Below are positions 8,456 through 19,989 of a stretch of DNA of 64,000 nt, one piece after another. Location: positions 682,001-746,000 of the forward strand of contig OZ037845.1 in NCBI GenBank assembly GCA_964035575.1. Reading direction: 5' to 3'. A model generated the notes under the pieces. That model was not told the origin of the DNA, did not search any database, and saw nothing but the letters and a program-made list of their open reading frames with translations. The first letter of the stretch is position 1; each line of letters starts with the position of its first letter. The translations under genes and the position numbers were made by a program. This DNA is from Rhynchopus sp. YZ270_cl-10 (taxonomy: Eukaryota; Euglenozoa; Diplonemea; Diplonemida; Diplonemidae).

Positions 8456-10621
8456 TCACACAGGCCCTGTGGCCACACCCTCCTTCTCTCCCCTTTCTCC
8501 CATATGCATACCTAACTCCTCTTCGCTTTCTGGCTCAGCGGGCTCTGCTGCAGTCTCTTCTTTCTTTGCCTCATGCGACACATCCTCTGTTGAAGTGTTC
8601 CCTGCTGGCGAGGCTGCCTCCAGGGGTGACAACGGTGTTTCGGCGATGACGGGTGACGAGGCACCTTGGGGAGCACTGTAGGCTTCGCTGCTGTCACGCC
8701 AGGTGCGTTTGGTGCTTGGTGCTGCTTCTGCAACACTACCACCACCGCCACCACCCACCGACACCTCACTCCTAGAACCATCCAGCTTCGCCCCCGCCTT
8801 CGCAGCAGCCTCCTTAGCAATGCTTCGGAACGCCTCTGCCGCACTGTCCCTCTCCTCTGCTGGTGGAGACTCTGACTGCAACGACGGCACCGTTCTCTTC
8901 ACCGGAAGGTCCTGCCTCTCCTGCTTCTCCTTCTCTGGTTTGGGTGGCGGCGGCGCAACGTTTCTTCCACTAGTATAACTCGGCGCGGCCTGGACCGTTC
9001 TCCGGGTAACCTTCGCCGGCGCATCCTCTTCGTTTGTGCCTAAGGTAAACGGCTTCGCGCTTTCACTGCTGCTGTCTGCTGGCGGGTCAAGCGTAACCTC
9101 TGCAGGAAGAATCGCCTTCCGTGCGACCCCATCCTCCATGCTCGCTACTACAGCCGCATCAGGAAGACGTCCTAAACGGAAGTAAATGCATTTGTACAAT
9201 GTAATGAGCTTGGCCCTGCTTTCTAAGGTGATTTCTACCATCTCCTCATGAGGCTGCTCCGTCGGCACAGCAGCTCGTGTAAGCGCTTCTGGTCTGCAAC
9301 GGAAAAAGATTATTTGGTTTGGAAGATCCAATTTTACTTCATTTATTGCGGAGTACGCGATTTCACAGAGTCGGGTTCGGTTAAAGAAATGCGCGAATGA
9401 GATGTGGGTAGGGTCTAGGGTGACAAAGGCGGAAGCGACACGAGACATTTTTTCGATGGTCGAGTCTACACGAATCCCCTTTCCAAAGGCAACCTCGCTG
9501 ATCTCTGGGAACTCCTCCACCATGATGTGCGCAGTCGTCGCATCCTCCTCACGCTGCCCCACCGGATGCGGCGCGCTCCCTGCCATCTCCCTCTGCACCT
9601 CTCCTTGCATGAGATGTGTATTGCGCAACCTTTCCTTCATCAGCTCTGCCTTCGCCTCTTGCAACATAATACGCAACTGCTGTGTATTATTCCCTTGATA
9701 CGTCTGCCTCATGGCAACCTGCTGCTTTGCATCCTCCTCTGGCTTCATAATACCTGCCACTGTCAACACACCTTCAGGGCTACGTGGTGTGGACGGTGCT
9801 GGAGATGGTGGTTGATCTGCCGAAGATGCATGCGAAATATGAGAAATATTTGACTGATGCGAAATATTCGCACCCCTCCTCGGCGAAGGCGACGGAGTCC
9901 CCCCATCTTCTCCTCTCAAATTCCCAAAGTACGCAGGCGACATACTCTCGGTTCTCTGCGACCTAGGCACCGACGCATCCATCATCGGCGTTCTTTGCAC
10001 ACTCTGTGTATACCCTGAATGTGTACTGTGCGACGCGGTTCTCCTCTGTTGCGGTTCTGGAAGGGGTGGCTGGCTTTGTGCTAATCCCAACGCCTCGCGG
10101 CTTTCCTGTGCAAGCTGCGCATACTCACTATAACTCCGTTTCTTCAAGTCAAGACGCCATCCACAAGAAACCGCATAACACGCAATATCAGGCAACTGCT
10201 TCGCAATACACCTTTCCGCATACGATACAGGCAGCTCATCTATCTTCTTCAAAGAAGGTCCGATCACAGCAAGCAACATAATACGGTGATGCTTCCACTC
10301 CGCAATAGGGTTATTAGCTACCCCTACAAACTCACATTTCGGCTGTTTTACAAGCCCCGCCAAACTCTTTATCCGATTCCTCTGTACATGAATTTCTCGT
10401 AAATTCGGCTGGCACCCAAGAAACTGAAAATCCCTCAACCAATTTCTCTGCAAATACATATACTCCAATTCCAGCTGCAGACCCAGCCCTTCGAATGAGG
10501 ACACCTCTACCATTTTGAGGGATAATGCTTTAAAACCGATGGTTATGCTCATATCCCCTAGACGGCGGTGTTCGGGTGCAGGGCTGCTTCCTTTGCGGCG
10601 TGCATGAGGTAGATCGTCCAT
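8456..10621 (-). CDS. leucine-rich-repeat protein with long acidic/Ser-rich tail
   Basis: A frame of 721 codons from MDDLPHARRKG; the frame is open further upstream but without an ATG. Residues about 25-135 hold short LRRs (LELEYMYLQRNWLRDFQFLG, LREIHVQRNRIKSLAGL, FVGVANNPIAEWKHHRIM) closed by an LRR-cap-like segment (GPSLKKIDELPVSYAERC), the arrangement of SDS22/LRRC-type scaffold proteins. A central domain (about 375-490; IRVDSTIEKMSRVASAFVTL ... IIFFRCRPE ... LITLYKCIYFRLG) is beta-rich and unassigned. The C-terminal 200 residues are Pro, Ser, Ala and Glu rich and probably disordered. LRR-cap proteins often bind cytoskeletal or ciliary partners; that role here is inference. Confidence 0.8.
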   Translation of the reverse strand: MDDLPHARRKGSSPAPEHRRLGDMSITIGFKALSLKMVEVSSFEGLGLQLELEYMYLQRNWLRDFQFLGCQPNLREIHVQRNRIKSLAGLVKQPKCEFVGVANNPIAEWKHHRIMLLAVIGPSLKKIDELPVSYAERCIAKQLPDIACYAVSCGWRLDLKKRSYSEYAQLAQESREALGLAQSQPPLPEPQQRRTASHSTHSGYTQSVQRTPMMDASVPRSQRTESMSPAYFGNLRGEDGGTPSPSPRRGANISHQSNISHISHASSADQPPSPAPSTPRSPEGVLTVAGIMKPEEDAKQQVAMRQTYQGNNTQQLRIMLQEAKAELMKERLRNTHLMQGEVQREMAGSAPHPVGQREEDATTAHIMVEEFPEISEVAFGKGIRVDSTIEKMSRVASAFVTLDPTHISFAHFFNRTRLCEIAYSAINEVKLDLPNQIIFFRCRPEALTRAAVPTEQPHEEMVEITLESRAKLITLYKCIYFRLGRLPDAAVVASMEDGVARKAILPAEVTLDPPADSSSESAKPFTLGTNEEDAPAKVTRRTVQAAPSYTSGRNVAPPPPKPEKEKQERQDLPVKRTVPSLQSESPPAEERDSAAEAFRSIAKEAAAKAGAKLDGSRSEVSVGGGGGGSVAEAAPSTKRTWRDSSEAYSAPQGASSPVIAETPLSPLEAASPAGNTSTEDVSHEAKKEETAAEPAEPESEEELGMHMGERGEKEGVATGPV

Positions 10622-11077
10622 TTTGTGTGTAGACGCCTGAGTTATGCTTGAAAAAAACGCAAAAAAAAAAAAAAGGTTGGCTTGAAATGCTTGAAATTGA
10701 AATACATCATCTCGGTGATAATGTATCTTGGATGACCAGAGGGGGGGTACCACGTTGGACCAACCATGCAGTGATATATCCAATAAAGTGAAGTTGAGTG
10801 GTGCAAAAGATTAAGATATAATTTTTCAATCGAAAGATGGAGTTTTTATCCACCAGCGTCGTCTGGGTGCAAAAGAAATGCCTCTGGGAAGTAGGTACTG
10901 ATTCTGTGGGTTATTGAAGACCGAGAGGGGGGAAAGGAAAAAAAAAAAACTACAGAGGGGATTCGATTCTACTTTGAGAAAATAAAAAAAATCACATTTT
11001 TGGGGAAAGATATTTTGACAAAAGGTTGAGGATATGGAAAAACCGTATCCTCCGTACAAAAATAATACAACAATAAT
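10622..11077. other. gene-less spacer
   Basis: 5' flank of the LRR gene on the minus strand and 3' flank of the next gene. A runs at 10663-10675 and 10940-10950. Nothing else recognised. Confidence 0.6.
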
Positions 11078-12951
11078 TCATAGGTCGTCATAGTAGCGCC
11101 CAGAGTGGGAGTGGCTGGCCGAAACACCACGGGCAGGAGAGCTGACGAATTCTAATGGGGGCGGCTCGTCTCTGAGGATGGAGGGGGTGCGTGCGGGGTG
11201 GACGCTGTGCGGACCTTGGAAGGGCTGTGGAGGATGCTTTCTGCTAAGCGGACTGCTGGGTGGCTGGATGGGCATTCTCATTAGACCATGCGAAGTGTGT
11301 GGCGACTGCGTCTTCACTGGCGACCCCGGCTTATGTCTTGCCCAAAAATCCTCTGAATTGACAAAACCCCATTTCCCATCCTCCCATACACTCACACAGT
11401 GCGGATCAGAGTTCGCCCAATTCGAAGCAAAATACGCAAAATACGCTTCATTAACAAGCAAAGGATAGTCGTCTCCCTTCGCAACAGAGCAGAGTGGATG
11501 ATCACTAAACCCCGCCACCGTTTCAATTTGCGCAGTAAGGTCTGCCCAGAACGTTTCTGTAACCGGAAATGAGAAGGATCCGGTGCTATCCTGGACCTTT
11601 ACTGAGATGCGGTTGCCTGCATGGGAAGGGGAGCGAGAAGGGGAAGGGGAGGGACGTCCCTGAGGAAGATGTGAGATGTGCAGCTGTGTGTTGTAGCCGT
11701 CACTGTCAGATCCACTGTCAGAGCCTTCGTCCTCCTCAGGCATGAGTTGCGACATGAGCTGTCCCCAGACCCGCTCGTTCTGTTCGTTTGTCATCTCCTG
11801 ATGCGCAAGCCTCTGCTCGCTGGCCTGTCTATTCTGTTGGTACAACGCCTGGAGGTATTCCTGATACTGCTGCTGGGAAGACTTCAGGTATTCGTTGAAC
11901 TGCGTCTGGTGGTCGTTCGCAAGCTGCTGCTGTTGTTGCAGCTGGTCTTGCCATTGCTTTGCGGTTTCCGTCACTGCTTCTAATTCACGCCGTCTGGTTT
12001 CAAGCTGCAGCTCGGCGAGCTCTCTTTCTGCTTGAAGCTGCTCTATGTTGGCACGCAGTGTGGATGCAGCCTCTTCATCACGTATGGACAAAGGGCGTGC
12101 CTTAGCGGGCGACGCAGGGGACGATGCGAGAGACTCTTCATAGCCACTCCCCTGTGTGGGCACACCGGATAGCCTGTTGTTGCGTGGCGGTGGTGGCGGC
12201 GGCTTTGCACCATTAGGGAAGTCTTGCTGCCCCGGAAGCGGAAAGGTGGTAGGGCTCTGCCCGCGTGTCGCCTCTGCGTTCTTTGCCTGTGCACGGGAGT
12301 ATTGCTGTGCCTGCTGTGCGTCGTCCTCCGCCTTGCTCACCTCAAGGTGCATCCTCTCGCGTACGCTTGGGGCATTGGGCTTTCTGATGGGGAAAGAATG
12401 TAAAAAGTTGGGGGGATGGGGGTGGCATACTTTTTCCGTTCATCCTTTGGGGACTTCTGTGCCACCTCAATAGGTGTTGCAAGCGTTGTCACCTCCAACG
12501 GTGCACACCCTGTAGCCTCACGCACCTTTTTGATAATGGTGAGAAGGTGCGGGAAGTACTGAGCTGGCGCTGCTGACGTATTGCGTTCGTCGATCTTTTC
12601 GTGAAGGAGAAGGTCCTCTTGGCCTGCAATCTTGAGCAGTACGCGTTTCTCACTCTTGCAGGTGTATGCTTCCGTGATGTCTGCTATCGAGAACAACCTC
12701 TTCGCATCACCCTCCACTGTACACAGGTGTACCATCAGCGACGTTACAATGCACACCCTAGTCACTTTCCCCTCCTTTGCTGTGATGCGGTTGCAGATAA
12801 TACAAAACCTCACCTCATGTTCATCCCCACGCACAAAGTGTGCAGCAGCCGTCCGCACCTTGGCAGGAAGCTTCTTTTCTTGAAAGGCCCCCCGTTTGTT
12901 CGGCGATGTAGGTGTCCCTACAGTGCCTTGTGTAGTTGGGGAGCCAGGCAT
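11078..12951 (-). CDS. PH-like domain plus coiled-coil protein
   Basis: Two exons: 12431-12951 and 11078-12383, separated by a 47-nt intron with donor GTATGCC and acceptor CATCAG. Joining in phase 2 restores one frame of 608 codons. The N-terminal 150 residues look like a PH-type beta sandwich (VRFCIICNRITAKEGKVTRVCIVTSLMV..., ending in a helix YFPHLLTIIKKVREATG). The middle (about 260-390) is a glutamine-rich coiled coil (QLQQQQQLANDHQTQFNEYLK). The C-terminal part has a small folded segment (RISVKVQDSTGSFSFPV...) and a Pro/Ser-rich tail. I do not recognise the family. A membrane- or cytoskeleton-associated scaffold is a guess based only on architecture. Confidence 0.75.
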
Positions 12952-14901
12952 TTGTATGCTTTTTTATGCTCCAAAAAAAAAAAAATGCCTCCTATTTTGT
13001 AGGTATTGAGTGGTAATGGAGGGGAGTTTTTGTTTTACAATAGCGCAGTATGGTATGCCCAATATAGGGAGGGGGTAGGACAGTGGGGACGCCCACATGA
13101 AATATCTCTTCCCTGGCCAGCCGGAAAAATAACAAGTAGTATTTTCTTACAGGCAACACTACTTATGGACGGTGCTAATATAGCTGGCCTTATGTCGGGC
13201 TTGCCTTTAAGAGGAGGAGAGAGAAGGGGACAGAGAGAGGAGTCGGGGTTACGTATATTTACTTTTTCTTGAATTTGTGTGTGTGGGGGAAGAAATAGAG
13301 GAAAAACACCCCTTGCAGAAACCGCTAAGGGGGGACAAAAAAAAAAAAAAAAAAAAAAAAAAAAACAGATACTCAGGGACGCAGGTACTGCTCCAGGAAG
13401 GTGGGGGTGGTCTCGAACACCCCCCCTGGAGTGTTGCGCTAGGGAGTTTGCTTGGAAAAGGGGAGAGACGAGGGGGGAAAAGTAAAATAAAATAGTGAGG
13501 GGCAAGTGTGTATGCGAACGGTCTGTCGTCGCTCTCGGGGGGGTGTGTGTTATGGATACTGTGTGCTTTTGACTGGAGGTCTCTATCCCTTTGCTGGTGG
13601 TTCACATCTTATTAATGTGCCCCAATAGGGGGGTACTGCAGAAACCCGTTCTATGTAAATTTCCCCCCAAAATATGGTAGAGCTGTTGCCCCGAGTGACC
13701 CACGATTCGATGCAAGTCCCGGATAAAAGCAAGCCAGGTCTTGCATAAAAAAACACTACACCGCAAAAGGCTAGATTTGTTGGGTGGGAAAAGAAGTTCG
13801 TCTATCCATTGTTGTATATCACAAAAGGGGGAAAGAAAAATAATTTTGAAAGATGAATGCACCTCTCTGTGTACGCACACCTCTCAAAAATAGGAAAAGA
13901 GGAGAACCGGTACTTCGAAAAAAGCAAGGCAAGACGCAAAACCAAAAAAAAAAAACCCCCCCCGGGGGGGGTTGAATACCGATTGGAAGAGAACAACTTT
14001 AATAGCTGCCGCTGGCCCATATTTTTTTTGAGATAGGTTTTTGTGTTCCAAATAACACAAATAATTGGAACCTGGACACAATGAGGACTAAAAAAGGACA
14101 TTATATCACTTACACATTAACACAGATACCGTGCACCCACCTAACCCAATGAGATAAAAAAGGAACAAAAAAATGTATGTCACAAAAAAAGTTGAAAATG
14201 TGAACGCCTCACCAGACATCGGCGGACGCAAACAAAATAATCTGAAAGTGCAAAAGACTCAAAAATTCCTGGGTTTTTAGAGAAGAACCAACGACAAAAA
14301 AAGAAAAAATATTTATGGGATGAACCTCAGCCTCTCGTGCTTAGACATCTTTAAAAAAAAAAAAATTGAGAGATGAACAATGCATCAGTTCAGCTGCCTT
14401 CTGAAAGGCAGGTGTGGGATCTTAATGAAAACTGATTTCCCGGAGGGAAAACAAAAAAAATATCAGAAAATACAAAAAATGGGGGAAAACTGAAAAAAAA
14501 GGAAAATAGACAGTTGTTGGAGGTATAGGAATGTGTTGGGAATACATACTGCAAGGTCGCATAATCTGGCAACTCTACACAAAAAAAAAAAAATCGTATT
14601 CTTGAAACACTTCTTTTTCTTTCCAAAGAACCTAAACGAAGAGAAAAAATTGAAACGACAGCAAGGTTATAAGATGAGCCCTAAGCCTCTCACTATCACA
14701 TTCGCTACAAAAAAATGATTTTACCCACATCTATATGGGTACAGTTTGCCGCAATATTAGGGAATATGTCCATTGGGTGGACCCAATATCTCCCCATGAA
14801 TAAGTCACCCTACAATAAAACACACCCGCAATATTGCGACTAAACTATAAAACAAAAAATATCATTTTCGTGATCTCTCTTTTTTTTTTGTCCCCCCCCT
14901 T
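12952..14901. other. gene-less spacer with hairpin repeats
   Basis: Includes a 29-base A run at 13337-13365, a TGTGC-type hairpin repeat at 13851-13887, CTAAGC-type hairpins at 14315-14352 and 14668-14705, and a palindrome cluster at 14712-14840 (ATTGGGTGGACCCAAT; GCAATATT and GCAATATTGC). No protein gene seen. Confidence 0.6.
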
Positions 14902-15897
14902 TTATTGCACAACCATCCTCTCCTCTATATCGTCCACTTCCTTCAGGTCGTCTCCATCGTCATGATCCCCTTCGGTACTGGTATCCTCTTTGTCCACAAG
15001 GAGGAACCCTAGGTCGTCGTCTTCCTCTTCTTCCTCCTCCTCCTCTTCTTCTTTCCCCTCTTTCTGCGTACGGAGTGTTTCTTGCGCCTTAATGATGGAT
15101 TCCGCTTCAGCTTCGGGAAGTCCTTGGCATTCTATGGTTAGAGTTGTTGTTTCGCCTTCTACTTTGTTGGAGACAAGGAGTTCAACATATCCTGTACTTA
15201 TATCAGTTTCTGGAGTGGAAAGTGAGTCTAGGACTGCATCTGCCATGGCACCTCCCGCGAAAGATCCTGCAAAGGAGCCAAGACCGGTTCCGACTCCTGG
15301 CATGAGCATTGTTCCTACAGCGGTGCCTGCAGCACCTCCACTAAAGGTTCCGACAGCGCGGGTTGCATGGCAAGCAGAGAGTTTAACGAAGCCGACTACA
15401 CTGCCATTCCCCTTTGCGATCATCCACGCAAAGTCGGACACTTCTTGCGCAAGAATCTGCGACATAATGACAAGAATCTGCCCTCTCACTCCAATGCTTC
15501 CTACTGTGGAGGCCAGCGATTTTGATGATATTGCGTCGATTTCGCAGGACCCTACTCCACCGAAGAGGTGCTTTGCGCAGGTGGGCCCGACGTAGGGTAT
15601 GCGGATGAGAAGCTTCTCTGTTGCCTGCGCCTGCACAGTGGAGGAGAGGACAGCGCACTGTGCTACGCCATTGAGCACCTCAGAGCAGGAGGCACGGCTT
15701 AAGAACATCATAAGGGTCTGAGACACCCTGTTCATGTACATCCGGGTGACCATCATAGCAACGCGGGTGCACAACTGAAAGCCGTATCCGGTTACATTCG
15801 TAACAGAAGGCACGTTGCCCACCAAGCAATACTCCGTCCCATTAACGACAACGTTCATGTCGGTTTCATTTTCGTTTTCGGTTTCGTCGGTTGACAT
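14902..15897 (-). CDS. hydrophobic glycine-rich protein with acidic tail
   Basis: Taken from MSTDETENENETD, 331 codons; the frame is open upstream but that part is AT-rich and atypical. Residues about 20-180 are rich in small hydrophobics and cysteines with several NxT/S sequons. Residues about 200-245 form a glycine-zipper-like membrane segment (FSGGAAGTAVGTMLMPGVGT, GSFAGSFAGGAMADAVLDSL). The C-terminus is strongly acidic (a run of ten E followed by DDD). Glycine-zipper segments usually insert in membranes or pack helices. No family recognised. Confidence 0.65.
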   Translation of the reverse strand: MSTDETENENETDMNVVVNGTEYCLVGNVPSVTNVTGYGFQLCTRVAMMVTRMYMNRVSQTLMMFLSRASCSEVLNGVAQCAVLSSTVQAQATEKLLIRIPYVGPTCAKHLFGGVGSCEIDAISSKSLASTVGSIGVRGQILVIMSQILAQEVSDFAWMIAKGNGSVVGFVKLSACHATRAVGTFSGGAAGTAVGTMLMPGVGTGLGSFAGSFAGGAMADAVLDSLSTPETDISTGYVELLVSNKVEGETTTLTIECQGLPEAEAESIIKAQETLRTQKEGKEEEEEEEEEEDDDLGFLLVDKEDTSTEGDHDDGDDLKEVDDIEERMVVQ

Positions 15898-16440
15898 CTT
15901 TGTGTAGAACTTTCTGAAGAATGTTGAAAATAGATAAAAAATGTAGAATGAACCGAAATAATCACAGTGAAATCGAAGCTGAAAAAAAAAAAGAAATGAT
16001 GGTGTGGCCCGATTTGTGGTTTTGCGTGTCCCAAGAATGGCCCAAAAGTGGGTTAAATCGAGGGGGGGTCCCTTTTTTAATTTGTTACCCGGTGTTTTTT
16101 TTGGGGTGGTTTTCACGCTAGGTCTGACCCGGAGGCACCTCTGCATAGTGACTGGAGGGGAAATTTGGGGTGGTCCGAACCTTTCGGTTAGGAATAATTC
16201 ACAACACGGTGGCTAAAATCGGGGTTTTCTGGGAAGGGATACCCTAAGGGGGAAACCGATTGACCTTGAGTCCTCCTTGGCTTCAAGGAGCCAGACAGGG
16301 GGCACATGGCGTGCCCTGGCAGAATAATCGGGTTGAGCCTGTTAACTGCTGTGCCACAGTTGGTCCAGCTGGTCACTTTATTCCCGATATTCGGGAAGCC
16401 AAAAACCGTGAGGGACCGATAATGACTTTTTTCCTTTGTT

Positions 16441-16588
16441 ACTGTACTGTACTGTACTGTACTGTACTGTACTGTACTGTACTGTACTGTACTGTACTGT
16501 ACTGTACTGTACTGTACTGTACTGTACTGTACTGTACTGTACTGTACTGTACTGTACTGTACTGTACTGTACTGTACTGTACTGTACT
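16441..16588. repeat. (ACTGT)n satellite
   Basis: About 29-30 perfect copies of a 5-bp unit inside element 1. The reverse complement is the same sequence as the 5-bp array in the element at 21179-24195. Confidence 0.98.
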
Positions 16589-16600
16589 CCCAATCCCCCG

Positions 16601-16829
16601 TGTATACTGTGTATACTGTGTATACTGTGTATACTGTGTATACTGTGTATACTGTGTATACTGTGTATACTGTGTATACTGTGTATACTGTGTATACTGT
16701 GTATACTGTGTATACTGTGTATACTGTGTATACTGTGTATACTGTGTATACTGTGTATACTGTGTATACTGTGTATACTGTGTATACTGTGTATACTGTG
16801 TATACTGTGTATACTGTGTATACTGTGTA
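16601..16829. repeat. (TGTATACTG)n satellite
   Basis: About 25 perfect copies of a 9-bp unit, separated from the 5-bp array by a short CCCAATCCCCCG spacer. Its unit is the 5/7-bp CAGTAC-type unit with added bases. Confidence 0.98.
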
Positions 16830-17034
16830 AAGGGCAAAAAAATTAAAAAATACACCTAAAAAAACACGGCCCAAGAATGGCCCAAAAGTGGGTTAAATCG
16901 AGGGGCGGGCCACACCAAATGAGGGGATAAAAAAATATCTTTTTAGAGCGAAACCCTTTATTTTTGTTTGTGAAAACAAAAAGAAAATTCTCCTTTTTTG
17001 TTGTACTCGAAACGAATAAGATAGATTTTGTTTT

Positions 17035-17730
17035 TTACGCTGCAGAAGGTTTTCTTGACCCGGCAGTTTCCCCTGCTGCACCTTCCTCCTGCGGGGGAGG
17101 TGGTGGCGGTGGCGGTTTCTGCCCTTCTTGGACTGTTTTCGCGAAGGCTTCAAAATCAATTTCAACTGAATCATCTGCTGGCACGTCGGGATTGGTGAAC
17201 AGCCGTTTGAGTTCTTCTATCTCCAATGGTCCAAGAACATCGTCACCAAGACTGGTCATGATGTGCACCAGATTCCGTACTGATATACGGGGACCCGGTT
17301 CGAAGACCTTAAGACAAGATACAATTTCATCGACACACCGTCTATGGTTCTTGTACCCCAACTCTATAGCTTCGATGAGGGTCAGCCAGGAGTATTTCGG
17401 GATGTCTTCTGGAAGCTGCATGATCTTCGCCTTTTCGTCGTCTTCGTCCTTCTTCTTCTTTTTGTCTTCCTCTTCTTTGTTTTTCTTCTTTTTGCGGTCA
17501 TCACGCTTTTCATCCGCATCATATATGCTCATAAACGACACGACCTCCTCCAAATCAGGCTGCGTAGGGTTCATCCCTATACCACGAAGAATGAACAACA
17601 GGTCGTTCTGCGATGCAAGTGGCTCGTACCCTTCCCTCTTAAAAGAACGCTGCTGGAACAACGCCTGCGCCTCATTGATGATATCACTCGTTAACACCGC
17701 AGGATTCTTGTTAGAATTATTTTGGAACAT
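17035..17730 (-). CDS. EF-hand-like (calmodulin-fold) protein
   Basis: One frame of 231 codons starting MFQNNSNK. The order of helices and loops follows the calmodulin/centrin fold: EGYEPLASQNDLLFILRGIGMNPTQ...LEEVVSFM, then a second pair ISVRNLVHIMTSLGDDVLGPLEIEELKRLF...DDSVEIDFEAFAKTV. The calcium loops are degenerate (the last, NPDVPADDSVEIDFEAF, retains some acidic positions). A lysine/glutamate-rich insert (about 76-103) sits between the lobes and a poly-proline stretch lies near the end. Proteins of this type often serve as light chains of motors or axonemal complexes; that role is inferred. Confidence 0.75.
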   Translation of the reverse strand: MFQNNSNKNPAVLTSDIINEAQALFQQRSFKREGYEPLASQNDLLFILRGIGMNPTQPDLEEVVSFMSIYDADEKRDDRKKKKNKEEEDKKKKKDEDDEKAKIMQLPEDIPKYSWLTLIEAIELGYKNHRRCVDEIVSCLKVFEPGPRISVRNLVHIMTSLGDDVLGPLEIEELKRLFTNPDVPADDSVEIDFEAFAKTVQEGQKPPPPPPPPQEEGAAGETAGSRKPSAA

Positions 17731-17824
17731 TTTGAGAATTTAAAAAAAGTGTGTAAAGGATGGTGTAAAGGTAGGGTGGATGGTGGAGGGGGGAGAAGTC
17801 TGTGATGTTTTGTGGTGAAGCAAA

Positions 17825-17910
17825 AAGTGAAGTTGATAGTGCAAACGCAGGGACGCAGAGCACTGACACTCCGCGTGTTATCGAACCCCCGGAGTGTGGG
17901 TTTACATCTG
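17825..17910 (+). repeat. GTGCAAACGC repeat, full length
   Basis: Two stem-loops in a row: AGTGC...GCACT around AAACGCAGGGACGCAGA, then ACACTCC...GGAGTGT around a TTATCGAACC loop, ending TTTACATCTG like the previous family. Other copies at about 25790-25860, 26548-26605, 28432-28480, 30428-30465, 31976-32055, 32498-32525, 32755-32800, 51075-51115, 51570-51603 and 57350-57410. Confidence 0.85.
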
Positions 17911-19989
17911 ATAGAGAGAGAGTGGGGTAATTGGGATACTTTTTTTTTTCGTTTTCATTCAATAACTTTTTGCAACGACAATGGTTTTCACCGCTTTTGT
18001 GTCGTAGGAAGTGCTTGTCTTGGGAACAGGAGCACACGAGTGAAATAGGTCAACCGCAAGAAGGGGGGGGAAAGGAGGGGGTCTTTCTGCGTGCTCGTTT
18101 GAGAACAGATGCACGTAAAAAGAGAGAAAATGTTTTGATTTCTTGAAATCATACAGGCAGTGGAGGTTTTTTTATTTCCCCAATAGCGTCGCAGCAAAAA
18201 AACAAAGAAACGACGTGGAAAATAATGGACCTGAATCATGGGGGACAGGGAGTGCATTTTACTGGAGGAGAAAATGAAACCCTGAAGGGGCGAGATCCCA
18301 AAGTGTAACAACTTTTTTTTTTTTTTTTGGTTGAAAAATTGTAGGAATAATAGCAGTTGCCACCTTGCAAACTCCACTATACTTTTTTGGTAAGATGATC
18401 CTAAGCCTCATAACACTAAAACCACCTTGAAGAAAGGACAATTTTTTTTGTTTATTTTTTTGGTTGTAGACTACCATCACAGGATAGTAGTCACAATTTT
18501 TCTTCACAGGATCCATAAAATTAAATAAAAGAGCGACAAGAAAAAGAAAAGAAAAGAACAGAACAACGATAATCGGTATCAACGGAAATCAAACTGAACT
18601 TTTGTTTAATTTGAATCAAAAGAAGAAAAGAAAAAAAACCCCAAAAAAAAGAAAGCCGTAAAAACGCAATGTATGCGCAAGCTGGTATGCAAAAAAGAAA
18701 GTAAAAAATAAAAATAAGAGTAAATAAATGTGTCAGATAAACACAAAAAAGAGAAAAGTTGGACAATAGCAAGCCTCCTACGCACTTTTTTTAATTGTGT
18801 TACTCGCCAATCGTTTTGCATTGTTTGATTCAAAAAGTTTTTTTTTTGCGTAGTATTCTGCTTACTACAAGTCTATGGTTCGGTCCTAGTGTAGACATTT
18901 GTAACTATCAAAGGGGGGGACTGGCGGACTTGTGTTGCTTTAAAAAAAACACCCAAAAATGAGCGTTTATTTGCTTCGTTGGCACGAATATCACGTTTTT
19001 GTTTTGTTTTGTTTTGTTTTGTGCGACGCTATCACCCAGTAGGCAGATAACATTCTGTACGTTATGTGTTTTTTAAAATAAAATCAATCCGAAAGGGATC
19101 AAACAAAATAGGTCAAGGTGTGACCTTTTTGGGGCATACCCTAGAAGGACCCTTTTTTTAAACCTATTTTGGGAAAATCACACCAAGGTCGAAAAAAAAA
19201 TTGTGCGGCAAAGCAAAAAGGGTTTTTTTTGCCACATCATCGAAAGGAAAAAAATGAAACATCAATAAAGTAGTTCGAAAACAGTGTTACCACCCAACCC
19301 AGCATCCCAATAGTATCCAGAATAGAACAAGGGTGAGAGAGAGAGAAAGGGATTCGAAAAGAAGGTGAAAAAGGAAGAATAAAAAAAAAGGGAAAAACTG
19401 TCCTCCCCCCCTGCCGCACCCAGCAGATGTAGCACAACAACAAGACAAAAGCAAGAGACGGTACTATGCAGGCGGCGCGGCTTTCCGAGAATCAAATCTA
19501 AGTTGACGGATGAATATGCATCAGTGCACAATCAAATTTTTTTTTCGTATACTATCTATTCTACTGAATAGAAGGTATAATAGGGTGCACTAAATGTACC
19601 CAATAATATCAAAAAAGTAGAGTTGAAATACACAGCCCTCTTGACAGTGTACCTAAAAAAAAAATAGTATGCCGGGTGAGCGTCAGAGCTCGCGCTAAAG
19701 TCCATCCCTCATCCCGGGATTTTTGGGGGTTTTGGTAGGAACGTTTTTTTTTTGCAGTACGGGGATTTCATTAAGAAACCAGAAGTTCTAATATTGTTGA
19801 GTAAGACCACCACATAGTGGACTTGCATGTACATGTGACCCCGCCGTGGAACGCAATTGGCTCGGAAAGTCAAAAGAAAGAGGAGAAAAAAGAAAAGGGG
19901 GAAAAAAAAAAGTTGGTTACCGTGCGCCTGCGGCGCTGCCTGTTCCCTTCCAGTTTCTACAGGCAAACACTTTACCCCCTTTACCTTAC

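Larger units (their letters stand above)
16000..16917. mobile_element. non-autonomous TGGTG-type element 1 with satellites
   Basis: Perfect 12-bp terminal inverted repeats TGGTGTGGCCCG / CGGGCCACACCA are flanked by the direct repeat AATGA (15995-15999 and 16918-16922), a 5-bp target duplication. Just inside both ends lies the same 36-bp sequence in direct orientation (16030-16065 and 16870-16905, starting CCCAAGAATGGCCCAAAAG). The interior carries two satellite arrays. No transposase frame is visible. It is inserted in the spacer between two minus-strand genes. Confidence 0.85.

Noticed and set aside
16188-16874. Frames of 130-230 codons such as repeated YTV or TVQYS
   Set aside because: Direct translation of the 9-bp and 5-bp satellites inside a transposon.
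17825-17910. tRNA-like gene because of the TTATCGAACCC word
   Set aside because: The arms around it make a 7-bp hairpin, not a T arm. No A box, anticodon arm or acceptor stem can be placed.
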